From assembly GCA_035556195.1 (NCBI GenBank), contig DATMFK010000061.1, positions 62,001 through 126,000 of the forward strand: 64,000 bases of DNA. The letters run 5' to 3'. Shown piece by piece: positions 35,424-43,329 of this stretch (position 1 is its first letter; each line of letters starts with the position of its first letter). Both the position numbers and the translations under genes were made by a program. The notes beneath the pieces are model-generated. The model had not been told where the DNA came from and made no database searches. It worked only from the letters and a program-made list of their open reading frames with translations. The stretch is from G016756615 sp035556195 (GTDB lineage: Bacteria > Pseudomonadota > Alphaproteobacteria > Rhizobiales > Rhizobiaceae).

Positions 35424-36194
35424 TCAATTCATCCAGAGACCGCCTGTGACATTGATGGATTGACCGGTCATGTAGCTGGCCTCTCCGGAAAGAAGAAACG
35501 CCACGACGTTGGCGACGTCATCGGGTTCGCCAAGCCGCCCGAGCGGAATCTGGTGTTTTCGTTCAGAGGCCGGGGGCAGCCCTCGCGCGACGGCTTGTGC
35601 ATCGGCGTCCGCCCGCATTTGCGTGTTGGCGATGGTGCCGGGACAGACGGCATTCACGCGGATGCCGTGGACTGCGAGATCGATCGCCATCGACTGGGTC
35701 ATGCCGATCAAGGCGAACTTGGAGGCGCAGTATGCAAGGGAGGCCGGTCGGCCGGATTTGCCGAACCATGACGCGATGTTGATGATCGATCCTCGCCTTT
35801 TTTCGACCATTTGGGGGACGACCACGTGGCAGCAATTGAAGGCGCCGGTGACGTTCACGCGTAACGTGCGCTCAAAATCTTCCGGTCGAATTTCGAGAAC
35901 GGATGCGACCTGGCCGATCCCCGCATTGTTGACGAGAATATCGGGTGTACCGAACTTGCGTGCGACTGCTTCATGCCCATCTGCAACTTCAGCAAGATTC
36001 GCCACGTCCACTCGCCTGTAGCTGACATTCGCGCCCCCTTCGGTAAGTTCAGAGGCCGTTCTTGTCAGCGCTTGCTCGTCAAGATCCCACAAGGTCAGCG
36101 TGCAGCCCTCGCCCGCAAGGCGGTTCGCTATTGCCCGGCCGATCCCGTGGGCGGCTCCTGTCACGAGTGCGTGTCTATTGGAATAGTCGTACAT
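35424..36194 (-). CDS. Short-chain dehydrogenase/reductase (first of two)
   Basis: The product has 256 residues from ATG 36194 (MYDYSNRHALVTGAAHGIGR). It shows the TGxxxGIG cofactor motif, NNAGIG, catalytic Ser in NIASWFG, YCASK (Tyr-x3-Lys) and a C-terminal YMTGQSINVTGG. It is a classical NAD(P)-dependent SDR that would oxidise a hydroxyacyl or alcohol intermediate. It is the last gene of the MaoC-SDR-SDR unit. Confidence 0.92.
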   Translation of the reverse strand: MYDYSNRHALVTGAAHGIGRAIANRLAGEGCTLTLWDLDEQALTRTASELTEGGANVSYRRVDVANLAEVADGHEAVARKFGTPDILVNNAGIGQVASVLEIRPEDFERTLRVNVTGAFNCCHVVVPQMVEKRRGSIINIASWFGKSGRPASLAYCASKFALIGMTQSMAIDLAVHGIRVNAVCPGTIANTQMRADADAQAVARGLPPASERKHQIPLGRLGEPDDVANVVAFLLSGEASYMTGQSINVTGGLWMN

Positions 36195-36228
36195 GCTGAA
36201 GCCTTGAATGGAGCGGGATTGCGGAAGG

Positions 36229-37023
36229 TCAGGTCCGTCGAATATGGATCCCGCCATCGACATGGAAGGCATCGCCGGTTGAATACGGTAACAGGCCGGC
36301 AGCCAGAATGCCGACAGTCTTGCCGATATCTTCCGCTTCGCCCCAGCGCGACAGTGGAAATCCGCGAGACCTTACCCAGTCGTCGTATTTGTCGAACACG
36401 TCGGCAGTCATGTCGGTTCGAATGATCCCTGGCCTGACCTCGTGGACGGCAATCCCGTACTCCGCAAGGCGCAGGGCGTAGAGCGTGCTCATCATCGAGA
36501 CGCCGGATTTGGAGATGCAGTAGTCGGCCTGGGTCCGCGTCGCCACGACTGCGTTGCCCGAGGAGATGAAGATTATCGATCTGCGCGGGCGCGTGGGATC
36601 ACCGGAAGGCTCGGCCGCCATGCGTTTCGCGATGCGCTGCGTCAGGAAGAAGGACCCTCGCAGATTGACACCGATCAATCTGTCGAAACTCTCGACTGGG
36701 ACATCGAGCATGTCGCCCCGGTAGGCTGTTTGCACGCCGGCATTGTTGACCAGGCAGTGGATGGGTCCAAGCGACCGCCAGGCTTCGCCCACGATCCTCT
36801 CGTGGTCGACAATGTCCGAGATATCCCCCTCGACGAAAGCTGCTCTTCTGCCACGCTCGGCAAGTCCCTGCAGCGTCTCTTCTGCCGCATCGTCGCGTGC
36901 GATATCGTTCACGACGACATCGAAGCCGTGGTCTGCCAGTGCATAGGCAATGGCGCGGCCGATTCCGCGACGCGCTCCGGTAACGAACGCATGTCGGGAT
37001 TGGTGATCATGCGACGCAGTCAT
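36229..37023 (-). CDS. Short-chain dehydrogenase/reductase (second of two)
   Basis: The product has 264 residues from ATG 37023, overlapping the MaoC stop by 4 bases. It has AFVTGARRGIGRAIAYAL, NNAGVQ, IFISSGNAVVATRTQADYCISK (Ser and Tyr-x3-Lys), and GDAFHVDGGIHI. It has the same fold as its neighbour but is clearly diverged, so the two probably act on different intermediates or stereoisomers. Confidence 0.92.
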   Translation of the reverse strand: MTASHDHQSRHAFVTGARRGIGRAIAYALADHGFDVVVNDIARDDAAEETLQGLAERGRRAAFVEGDISDIVDHERIVGEAWRSLGPIHCLVNNAGVQTAYRGDMLDVPVESFDRLIGVNLRGSFFLTQRIAKRMAAEPSGDPTRPRRSIIFISSGNAVVATRTQADYCISKSGVSMMSTLYALRLAEYGIAVHEVRPGIIRTDMTADVFDKYDDWVRSRGFPLSRWGEAEDIGKTVGILAAGLLPYSTGDAFHVDGGIHIRRT

Positions 37024-37487
37024 GCTGCCCTCTCGGCGCTCGCTCTTTCGACCGGCACCCATCGCATTATGTGAACCGCGCTGGCCACGGTTTCTCCCCG
37101 CTGATTGGTCGCGGTGACGTCTGCCAGCACCTTTCGGCGTTCGCCCTCGAGCTTCGCTATCGTGTAGGTGATCGTGATCGTATCGCCGAAAAACACCGGC
37201 GCCATGAAACGGACGCGGTCGTAGCCCTGCGAGACGGGAGTAAATCCCACATAGCGATCCACAAACCGATTATACATCAGCGTGGATGCCGTGGACATCA
37301 ATCCAATAGAAAGAACTCCATGGGCGATGCGGCGACCGAAGGCGCCCTTGCGCATGTATTCTTCATTGCAGTGAACATCGGACAGATCGCCAGTGATCCC
37401 GGCGAACAGATAGACGTCGCTTTCGCTTACTGTTTTCGAAAAGCTGACACGATCGCCTAGGGCGACCTGAAAATCCCGGTCCTGCAT
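37020..37487 (-). CDS. MaoC-family (R)-specific enoyl-CoA hydratase-like protein
   Basis: This is a 155-residue hot-dog-fold protein. The hydratase 2 motif reads FAGITGDLSDVHCNEEYM: the catalytic Asp and His are kept, while the usual Asn-Pro is Ser-Asp. FGRRIAHGVLSIGLMS matches the second conserved block. It would hydrate an enoyl-CoA. It is the first gene of the leftward unit behind operator copy 3. Confidence 0.9.
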   Translation of the reverse strand: MQDRDFQVALGDRVSFSKTVSESDVYLFAGITGDLSDVHCNEEYMRKGAFGRRIAHGVLSIGLMSTASTLMYNRFVDRYVGFTPVSQGYDRVRFMAPVFFGDTITITYTIAKLEGERRKVLADVTATNQRGETVASAVHIMRWVPVERASAERAA

Positions 37488-37524
37488 GCATCCCTCCCAA
37501 AGTTAATAACAGCATGTATCCCTG

Positions 37525-37542
37525 ACTTGCATGTAGGTCAAT
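37525..37542. promoter_or_regulatory. TetR-type operator, copy 3
   Basis: ACTTGC-ATGTAG-GTCAAT lies between the divergent MaoC and FAD-oxidase starts (37 and 32 bp away). The arms and the 6-bp spacer match the other copies. Confidence 0.65.
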
Positions 37543-37574
37543 ATGCGTTATGAATTTCGTCAGAGAGGAGCATC

Positions 37575-38984
37575 ATGACAGACATTCAGACCAACCCCGC
37601 CTCGTCAGACGGCAGCCGCGCTGCGGCCCTTGCGGCACTTCGCGATCTGCTTGGCGATCGCCTGTCGGCAAACGCTAGCGTGCGCGAACAGCATTCGAGC
37701 CAAATGACATGGATCCCCGCCCAGCCGCCGGACGCCGTGGCCTTTGCTCGAAATACGGACGACGTCGTCGCGATCGTGAAGATATGTGCGACATATCGAG
37801 TGCCGGTCATCGCGTTCGGCGCGGGATCCGCGTTCGAGGGACACACCAATGCGCCGCATGGCGGCGTCTGCATCGACCTTTCGGCAATGAACGAGATCCT
37901 TGCCGTACATGCCGACGATATGGATTGTATCGTCCAGCCTGGCGTCACCTGCTCCCAGCTCAATGGACACCTGCGTGATACCGGCCTCTTCTTCCCGATC
38001 GATCCCGGCGCGGATGCCTCGCTCGGCGGCATGGCCGCGACACGCGCTTCCGGCACCAACGCCGTGCGATACGGAACGATGCGCGACAACGTCATCGCTT
38101 TGACCGCCGTGTTGCCTAATGGAAGGGTGGTGCGCACCGCGCGCCGGGCCCGCAAGAGTTCAGCCGGATACGATCTCACGCGGCTCTTCGTCGGCTCCGA
38201 GGGCACACTCGGCATCATCACCGAACTGGTGCTACGGCTATCCCCGATTCCGGAAGCGATCGCTGCTGCGGCCTGCCCCTTCCCAACGATCCGGGAAGCT
38301 TGCGACGCCGTCATTGCGACCATTCAGAGTGCAATTCCGGTCGCACGCATCGAATTCCTGGACGCTGTCACGGTCGATGCGGTCAACCGCTATTCGGGAC
38401 TTGGTCTTCCCAACCAACCGCTGCTTCTGCTCGAATTTCATGGAACTCCCGAGGGCGTCGCGGAACAGTCCAAGCGCTTTGGCGAAATCGCAGAGGTTTA
38501 TGGCGGCGGCCCATTCGACTGGTCGGAGCACCCCGAAGATCGAGCACGGCTCTGGAAAGCCAGGCACGACGCCTATTGGGCCTGCGTTGCGCTCAGGCCA
38601 GGTGCACGACCTCTCCCGACGGATGTTTGCGTCCCCATCTCAAGGCTGGCGGATTGTGTCGAGGAAACCGCTCTCGACGTGCAACGTCTCGGTTTGGTGG
38701 CGCCGATTGTCGGCCACGTCGGCGACGGCAATTTTCATTGCCAGCCATTGATCGACATGGACAACCCTTCCGAAGTCGAGACAGTTCGGCAGTTCGTCGG
38801 GCGAATGGTGGAGCGAGCCATTGCGATGGATGGGACCTGTAGCGGCGAGCATGGCGTCGGGCAGGAAAAGATGAGGTACCTCGGCAAGGAACATGGGGAG
38901 GATACGTTGGAGCTGATGCGCTTGCTGAAGCGTTCGGTCGATCCGGCCAACATCATGAATCCTGGAAAGATGCTGGAACTTTGA
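37575..38984 (+). CDS. FAD-linked 2-hydroxyacid dehydrogenase (GlcD/D-lactate dehydrogenase type)
   Basis: The 469-residue product has the PCMH-type FAD-binding domain at residues about 40-220 (VIAFGAGSAFEGHTNAPHGG, DPGADASLGGMAATRASGTN). The oxidase C-terminal domain has VGHVGDGNFHC and GTCSGEHGVGQEKMRYL, the signatures of D-lactate/D-2-hydroxyglutarate/glycolate dehydrogenases. It would oxidise a D-2-hydroxy acid to a 2-oxo acid, which the ferredoxin oxidoreductase of the same regulon could then convert to a CoA ester (inference). Confidence 0.93.
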   Translation: MTDIQTNPASSDGSRAAALAALRDLLGDRLSANASVREQHSSQMTWIPAQPPDAVAFARNTDDVVAIVKICATYRVPVIAFGAGSAFEGHTNAPHGGVCIDLSAMNEILAVHADDMDCIVQPGVTCSQLNGHLRDTGLFFPIDPGADASLGGMAATRASGTNAVRYGTMRDNVIALTAVLPNGRVVRTARRARKSSAGYDLTRLFVGSEGTLGIITELVLRLSPIPEAIAAAACPFPTIREACDAVIATIQSAIPVARIEFLDAVTVDAVNRYSGLGLPNQPLLLLEFHGTPEGVAEQSKRFGEIAEVYGGGPFDWSEHPEDRARLWKARHDAYWACVALRPGARPLPTDVCVPISRLADCVEETALDVQRLGLVAPIVGHVGDGNFHCQPLIDMDNPSEVETVRQFVGRMVERAIAMDGTCSGEHGVGQEKMRYLGKEHGEDTLELMRLLKRSVDPANIMNPGKMLEL

Positions 38985-38986
38985 GA

Positions 38987-39874
38987 ATGAATATTGTTGC
39001 TGGACGTCCACCAAGGGCCGGGTCCGTCGATTATGTCGACGGGCGAACGAGGCTGTTCGGTATTGTCGGATATCCCATCGAACAAGCGCGTTCGCCTCAG
39101 ACCGTGACCTTCGAATTGCGTCGGAGAGCAGCCAACGCAATCCTGTTCCCGATCATGATCAATCCCGAGGACTTCGACGACGTGTTTCCCAGGCTACTTC
39201 GCCTCGGGAACCTGGACGGGCTCGTAATCACGATACCATTCAAGAAGCGTGCCATCGCGCATGTCCAGCATGTCGGTCCCATAGGCCGGATTACAGGCGC
39301 AATCTCGGTCCTCGGTCGCTCGCTCGATGACGGTTGGACGGGCGAGATGTTTGACGGTGCGGGATGTGTCAGCGCAATCCGCCGTCGCGGCGTTTCGCTT
39401 GACGGAAGCAGAACGCTCGTCCTGGGCGCCGGCGGCGCCGGCACCGCCATCGCCTTTGAGGTCGCTCGCCAGAAGCCCGACATCCTTTGGCTTCACGATC
39501 CCGACAAAGATCGCGAAGAGACGCTGGCGGTCGGCATCCGTGCTGCCTTTCCCTCCCTCCAACTCGGCTTTGGCAAACCATCGTTCGACGAACTGGACAT
39601 CCTCATCAATGCCTCACCGGTCGGCATGCTCGATGACGATGCATGTCCGATCGACGTGACGAGGCTGCCCCGGCACCTCGTCGTCATGGACGCGATCATG
39701 GATCCCGACCGAACGAAGATGTTGCGGATTGCCGAGGAAAGCGGCTGCCTCGCTGTTTACGGGCGAGAGATGCTCGATGCTCAGATCGAGGCGGCGTGCG
39801 ACTACATGTTGAGTGCCAGACAGTTGCAATCAAACCAGTTCGACCAACTCATCGGTCCGGCAGGTCACGACTGA
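38987..39874 (+). CDS. Shikimate-dehydrogenase-like oxidoreductase
   Basis: The product has 295 residues from ATG 38987, immediately after the oxidase stop (a TTG at 38981 would overlap it). The family's SPxTxF-like opening (VGYPIEQARSPQTVTFELR), catalytic Lys (ITIPFKKRAIAHV), Asp (GEMFDGAGCV) and NAD(P) loop LVLGAGGAGTAIAFEVA are visible. The NTDG motif is altered to EMFDG. It is not a biosynthetic AroE by context; it is probably a catabolic dehydrogenase for a cyclic or hydroxylated acid. Confidence 0.88.
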   Translation: MNIVAGRPPRAGSVDYVDGRTRLFGIVGYPIEQARSPQTVTFELRRRAANAILFPIMINPEDFDDVFPRLLRLGNLDGLVITIPFKKRAIAHVQHVGPIGRITGAISVLGRSLDDGWTGEMFDGAGCVSAIRRRGVSLDGSRTLVLGAGGAGTAIAFEVARQKPDILWLHDPDKDREETLAVGIRAAFPSLQLGFGKPSFDELDILINASPVGMLDDDACPIDVTRLPRHLVVMDAIMDPDRTKMLRIAEESGCLAVYGREMLDAQIEAACDYMLSARQLQSNQFDQLIGPAGHD

Positions 39875-39903
39875 ATCCCGAAGGGCAGCGGATCGCGCAC
39901 CGA

Positions 39904-40911
39904 TCACAGGCGCACGATCACTTTGCCAATGTTCTGCCCCTTCAGCAACCCGATAAATGCCGCGGGCGCATTTTCCAAGTTGTCGACCATGTCTTCGAGA
40001 TAAACGAGTTTTCCGGATGCGACGAGAGGCGTCGCCATCTTGAGGAATTCATCCAGGAAGTTGCTGAAGTCTGTGATGATGAAGCCGCGCAAAGTCAGCC
40101 GCTTCACCAGAACGTGCTGCATCGCCACGGCAAGTGGAATGTTCGACGGGCCGCCGTCGCCCGCGTTGTATTGCGAAACAAGCCCGCATACTGGCACGCG
40201 CGCAAAGTCGTTGAGCAGTGGCAGTACGAGTTCGAAGATCTTGCCTCCGATGTTTTCGAAATACACATCGACGCCATCGGGGCAAGCGTCGGCGAGCGCA
40301 GCCGCAACATTCCGATCGCCATGATCCACAGCAGCATCGAAGCCAAACCGCTCAATTGCGAGCGCCGCCTTTTCAGGCCCTCCGACGATGGCCACCGCGC
40401 GGCAGCCAGAGAGTTTAGCAAGCTGGCCTACCATGGACCCGACAGGACCTGTCGCCGCGCCTACGAGCACTGTTTCGCCAGGTTTGGGCGACCCGATCTT
40501 CATAAGGCCGGCATAGGCGGTGAAACCCGGGCTGCCAAGGATTCCGAGCGCTGTGGATGGCGGCAGACAGTCGTCGATCTTGCGAGCAGCTTTTCCGTCC
40601 AGGACGGCCAGATCCTGCCATCCACCGCCGCCAAGCACGATGTCGCCGGGTGCAAAATCAGCGTGATTGGAGCGTATGACTTCGCCAACTGTCGCACCAA
40701 CCATGACCTCGCCGAGGCCTACCGGCTTAGCGTAGGACTTCGCGTCGTTCATTCGCCAGCGCATGTATGGGTCGAGCGAGAGGAACCGGTTGCGGACCAG
40801 TATCTGTCCGGCGTCAGGATCACGCGTGAGCTCGATTGTCTTAAGTTCGAAGTTGCCCGTATTGGGCTCCCCATCGGGGCGAGTAGCCAACGTCCAGAGT
40901 CTGTTGAGCAA
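39904..40911 (-). CDS. MDR-family NADPH-dependent oxidoreductase
   Basis: The product has 335 residues from TTG 40911, preferred because GGAGG lies 7 bases before it; TTG 40935 would give 343 residues. It matches the CurA/leukotriene-hydroxydehydrogenase group: RWRMNDAKSYAKPVGLGEVM, VLVGAATGPVGSMVGQLAKLSGC (cofactor fold) and CGLVSQYN. These enzymes reduce double bonds next to a carbonyl. It is a single-gene unit behind operator copy 4. Confidence 0.9.
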   Translation of the reverse strand: MLNRLWTLATRPDGEPNTGNFELKTIELTRDPDAGQILVRNRFLSLDPYMRWRMNDAKSYAKPVGLGEVMVGATVGEVIRSNHADFAPGDIVLGGGGWQDLAVLDGKAARKIDDCLPPSTALGILGSPGFTAYAGLMKIGSPKPGETVLVGAATGPVGSMVGQLAKLSGCRAVAIVGGPEKAALAIERFGFDAAVDHGDRNVAAALADACPDGVDVYFENIGGKIFELVLPLLNDFARVPVCGLVSQYNAGDGGPSNIPLAVAMQHVLVKRLTLRGFIITDFSNFLDEFLKMATPLVASGKLVYLEDMVDNLENAPAAFIGLLKGQNIGKVIVRL

Positions 40912-40943
40912 CTTGGGTCCTCCACTCCCATTCAATAGTACTT

Positions 40944-40961
40944 ACTTGCAGGACAGTCAAT
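40944..40961. promoter_or_regulatory. TetR-type operator, copy 4
   Basis: ACTTGC-AGGACA-GTCAAT has arms and spacing identical to copy 3. It ends 33 bp upstream of the preferred start of the MDR gene, a position that would overlap its promoter. Confidence 0.65.
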
Positions 40962-41253
40962 AGAGGGTCGGTATTGATAGCCTCGATCTCGACTTCGCGC
41001 AGAGCATCGCACGGCTGTTCTCCTTCCCGGAGATAAAATCCATCTCAACGGATTCGGCTTCTCGCAGAGAATGCAGGTACGCCGCAAATTGGATTTGCGA
41101 GACGTTAAGAGGGTCGGCTTCGGCTGCAACCCTCAATACGATCGGGCATCTCGTGTCGCGAAAGAGCGCGTGCGCCGGGGCACGGGACCAATCACCTGCG
41201 ACAACGGCCTGCAAGTGGGCTTGGGCTGTCGCGAGGATCAGAGAGCGGCCACC

Positions 41254-41364
41254 GAATCCGGCTTCTACGACCAGAGCGCGCTCACCCGGCACTTCAAGCG
41301 TTGCTACGGCATCACGCCGCTCCAGTTCGCCAGGGCGGTTGGTTCGGTTCCGGCGGCGCGTTGA
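41254..41364 (+). pseudogene. Truncated 3' end of an AraC-family gene
   Basis: The translation of the second helix-turn-helix of an AraC protein (ATESGFYDQSALTRHFKR, then CYGITPLQFARAVGS) appears without any sensor or first DNA-binding helix upstream, and ends at a TGA at 41362. The DNA 41254-41336 equals 19806-19888 in 82 of 83 positions, then diverges. Upstream bases are unrelated to AraC. It is a gene scar, left by duplication or recombination, at the edge of the catabolic block. The rest of the 614-bp stretch 40936-41549 holds operator copy 4 and no gene I can support. Confidence 0.8.
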
Positions 41365-41549
41365 GCTGGAAGAATGCGATCAAGTTTGATCGAGGGCTTG
41401 CACTCTGCCGGAAGCTGCAGTGGCAACGGTGCAGTCCAGCGGACCGACAAGATACCGCCAGGCATGGGAAACTATGGCTGACGTTTTCGTTATAATGGGA
41501 AGGCCCCAAACCGATCAGGCCATCCGGTAGCGAGAAAAGCGCCATCCTC

Positions 41550-42224
41550 ATGAAACCGATGAATGAAGGGCACCTCGCCATTTTGCGCAGGCACATGGTC
41601 GAGATGATTGCAATCCATGCAGACCTCTCCAGTGAGGAACTGGGCAAGTCTAAACTGGATGAGCGGGTGATGGCGGCGTTGGAGCGTGTCCCGCGGCATC
41701 TCTTCGTGCCTGCCTCGATTGCGCCTTATGCCTACCAGGATATGCCCCTGCCGATCGGCTTCGGCAAAACCATTTCCCAGCCTTTCATGGTCGCGCTCAT
41801 GACCGACCTGTTGGATCCGCAACCGGACGAGAAGGTGCTCGAGATCGGCACGGGCCTGGGCTACCAGACGGCAATTCTCGCCGAACTCGCCGAGCAGGTC
41901 TGGAGCGTCGAAATCGTGGAAGAATTCGCGCGGCATGCCGAGGTCCTCCTGAATTCCCTCGGGTTGACCAATGTCAGGCTACGCATCGGTGACGGCTCCC
42001 GCGGCTGGCCCGAACATGCCCCGTTCGCCAAGATCTTGGTCACCGTGGCCGCCGAGCGGACACCGACGGCTTTTCTTGAGCAACTCGAGCCTGGAGGGCG
42101 TGTCGTTCTGCCTGTGGGAACTGAAGAAGTGCAGTGGCTGACCGTCATCGACAAAGACGCGGTAGGACGACTCAAAACCCGGAGATTGATCCCGGTTCGG
42201 TTCAGCCAACTCGAAACGGTTTGA
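41550..42224 (+). CDS. pcm: Protein-L-isoaspartate O-methyltransferase
   Basis: The 224-residue product has the PCMT pattern: VPRHLFVPASIAPYAYQDMPLPIGFGKTISQPFMVALMTDLL (substrate side), SAM motif I KVLEIGTGLGYQTAILAEL, EIVEEFARHAEVLL and the late block LEQLEPGGRVVLPVG. It methylates isoaspartyl residues in damaged proteins. It stands alone; the usual surE/nlpD neighbours are absent, so it may be an accessory copy. Confidence 0.93.
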   Translation: MKPMNEGHLAILRRHMVEMIAIHADLSSEELGKSKLDERVMAALERVPRHLFVPASIAPYAYQDMPLPIGFGKTISQPFMVALMTDLLDPQPDEKVLEIGTGLGYQTAILAELAEQVWSVEIVEEFARHAEVLLNSLGLTNVRLRIGDGSRGWPEHAPFAKILVTVAAERTPTAFLEQLEPGGRVVLPVGTEEVQWLTVIDKDAVGRLKTRRLIPVRFSQLETV

Positions 42225-42341
42225 CAGGGTGTGCGGACGACCTTCGAGATATAGCAGGGGGGATGCTTCAAGCTCGCGTCCCCTTTCCGGTCGGGAACGA
42301 ACTCGCTGGCATCGCCGTTGTTGCGCGAAGGAGACTTCCCA

Positions 42342-42785
42342 ATGTCGGACCAGGTCGCCTCGCCATTTCGTACGGGAAGCTGTGTTTGTCGCGGAGTCAC
42401 CTTTCGTGTGACCGGCGACCCGCTTCGCGTCGGTATCTGTCATTGCGTCGACTGCCGAAAGACCAGCGGTGCTCCCTTTGCTGCCTTCGCTATCTGGCCC
42501 ATCGCGGCGTTCGAGCGGAAAACTGGGTATGTCAATACCTACGCCGGCCGGAGCTTTTGCACGACTTGCGGTAGTCGCGTGATGTCGCTGACGGACGACG
42601 AAGCCGAAATCATGATTGGCAGCCTCGACGAGGTTCCTACGGACCTTCGGCCTCAATACGAACTGTGGACCACCCGCCGTGAGCATTGGCTCGGCGCTCT
42701 CCCATCGGCCGCTCAGTACGAAAATGACCGAGTGGATGTCGCTTCGCCTGAAATGAATGCCGAGGAGAGCGAGGATCAGCCGTAA
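42342..42785 (+). CDS. GFA-family zinc protein
   Basis: The product has 147 residues from ATG 42342, behind AAGGAG. The zinc cysteines follow the GFA pattern: GSCVCRGVTF, CHCVDCRKTSGAPFAAFA and FCTTCGSRVMS. The family is named after a glutathione-dependent formaldehyde-activating enzyme, but most members have no proven activity. It lies 117 bp after pcm. Confidence 0.9.
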   Translation: MSDQVASPFRTGSCVCRGVTFRVTGDPLRVGICHCVDCRKTSGAPFAAFAIWPIAAFERKTGYVNTYAGRSFCTTCGSRVMSLTDDEAEIMIGSLDEVPTDLRPQYELWTTRREHWLGALPSAAQYENDRVDVASPEMNAEESEDQP

Positions 42786-42964
42786 GAGGTTCGAAAATCA
42801 GCGCGCCTCGTCCCGATGACGCCGACGATTCTTCTCGATGATCGTGACCCGGTGACCGCACGTAACCGACAGGTCGCTGCCAGAATCGCCGACGCTCATC
42901 ATGCTGCCTCCAAATGTTGGAAGGCTGCACTCGCTTTCGCCGCAAATGAGTCCGACGATGGGGC

Positions 42965-43228
42965 ATGGATACGAAAAAGCTTCACACTCCCGTCGTTATC
43001 TTTTCTGATCGCCCCGGAGGCTTCTACCTGATCTCTACCGTCGCGGACGCATCGGACTTCCTGTTTGACAACTGGGCCGAAAATGACAGCGAGCAATGGA
43101 CCGATGCAATGAACCAATGCGCTGGCGCCGACATGGGCATGACGACAGTCGAAGAGGCCAGCATTGCGTTCGTCACGGCGCTGAAGGCCGCCGGCATGAG
43201 GATCGATCCCACGCTATCCTTGCTCTGA
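42965..43228 (+). CDS. DUF982 domain protein
   Basis: The 87-residue product has the family's features: VVIFSDRPGGFYLISTVADASDFLFDNW, then a helical C-terminal half (VEEASIAFVTALKAAGM). DUF982 proteins are small cytoplasmic proteins almost confined to Rhizobiales and often present in many paralogues. The function is unknown. Confidence 0.88.
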   Translation: MDTKKLHTPVVIFSDRPGGFYLISTVADASDFLFDNWAENDSEQWTDAMNQCAGADMGMTTVEEASIAFVTALKAAGMRIDPTLSLL

Positions 43229-43329
43229 CGTCCGTGTAGTCCTCTCAAACGCAATGGGCTGGGTGGCAATGGCGTTGCCAGGCCGCGACTTGGCGAGGTC
43301 CATAGGCGCCAACCTGTGGTGTAAAGGTT

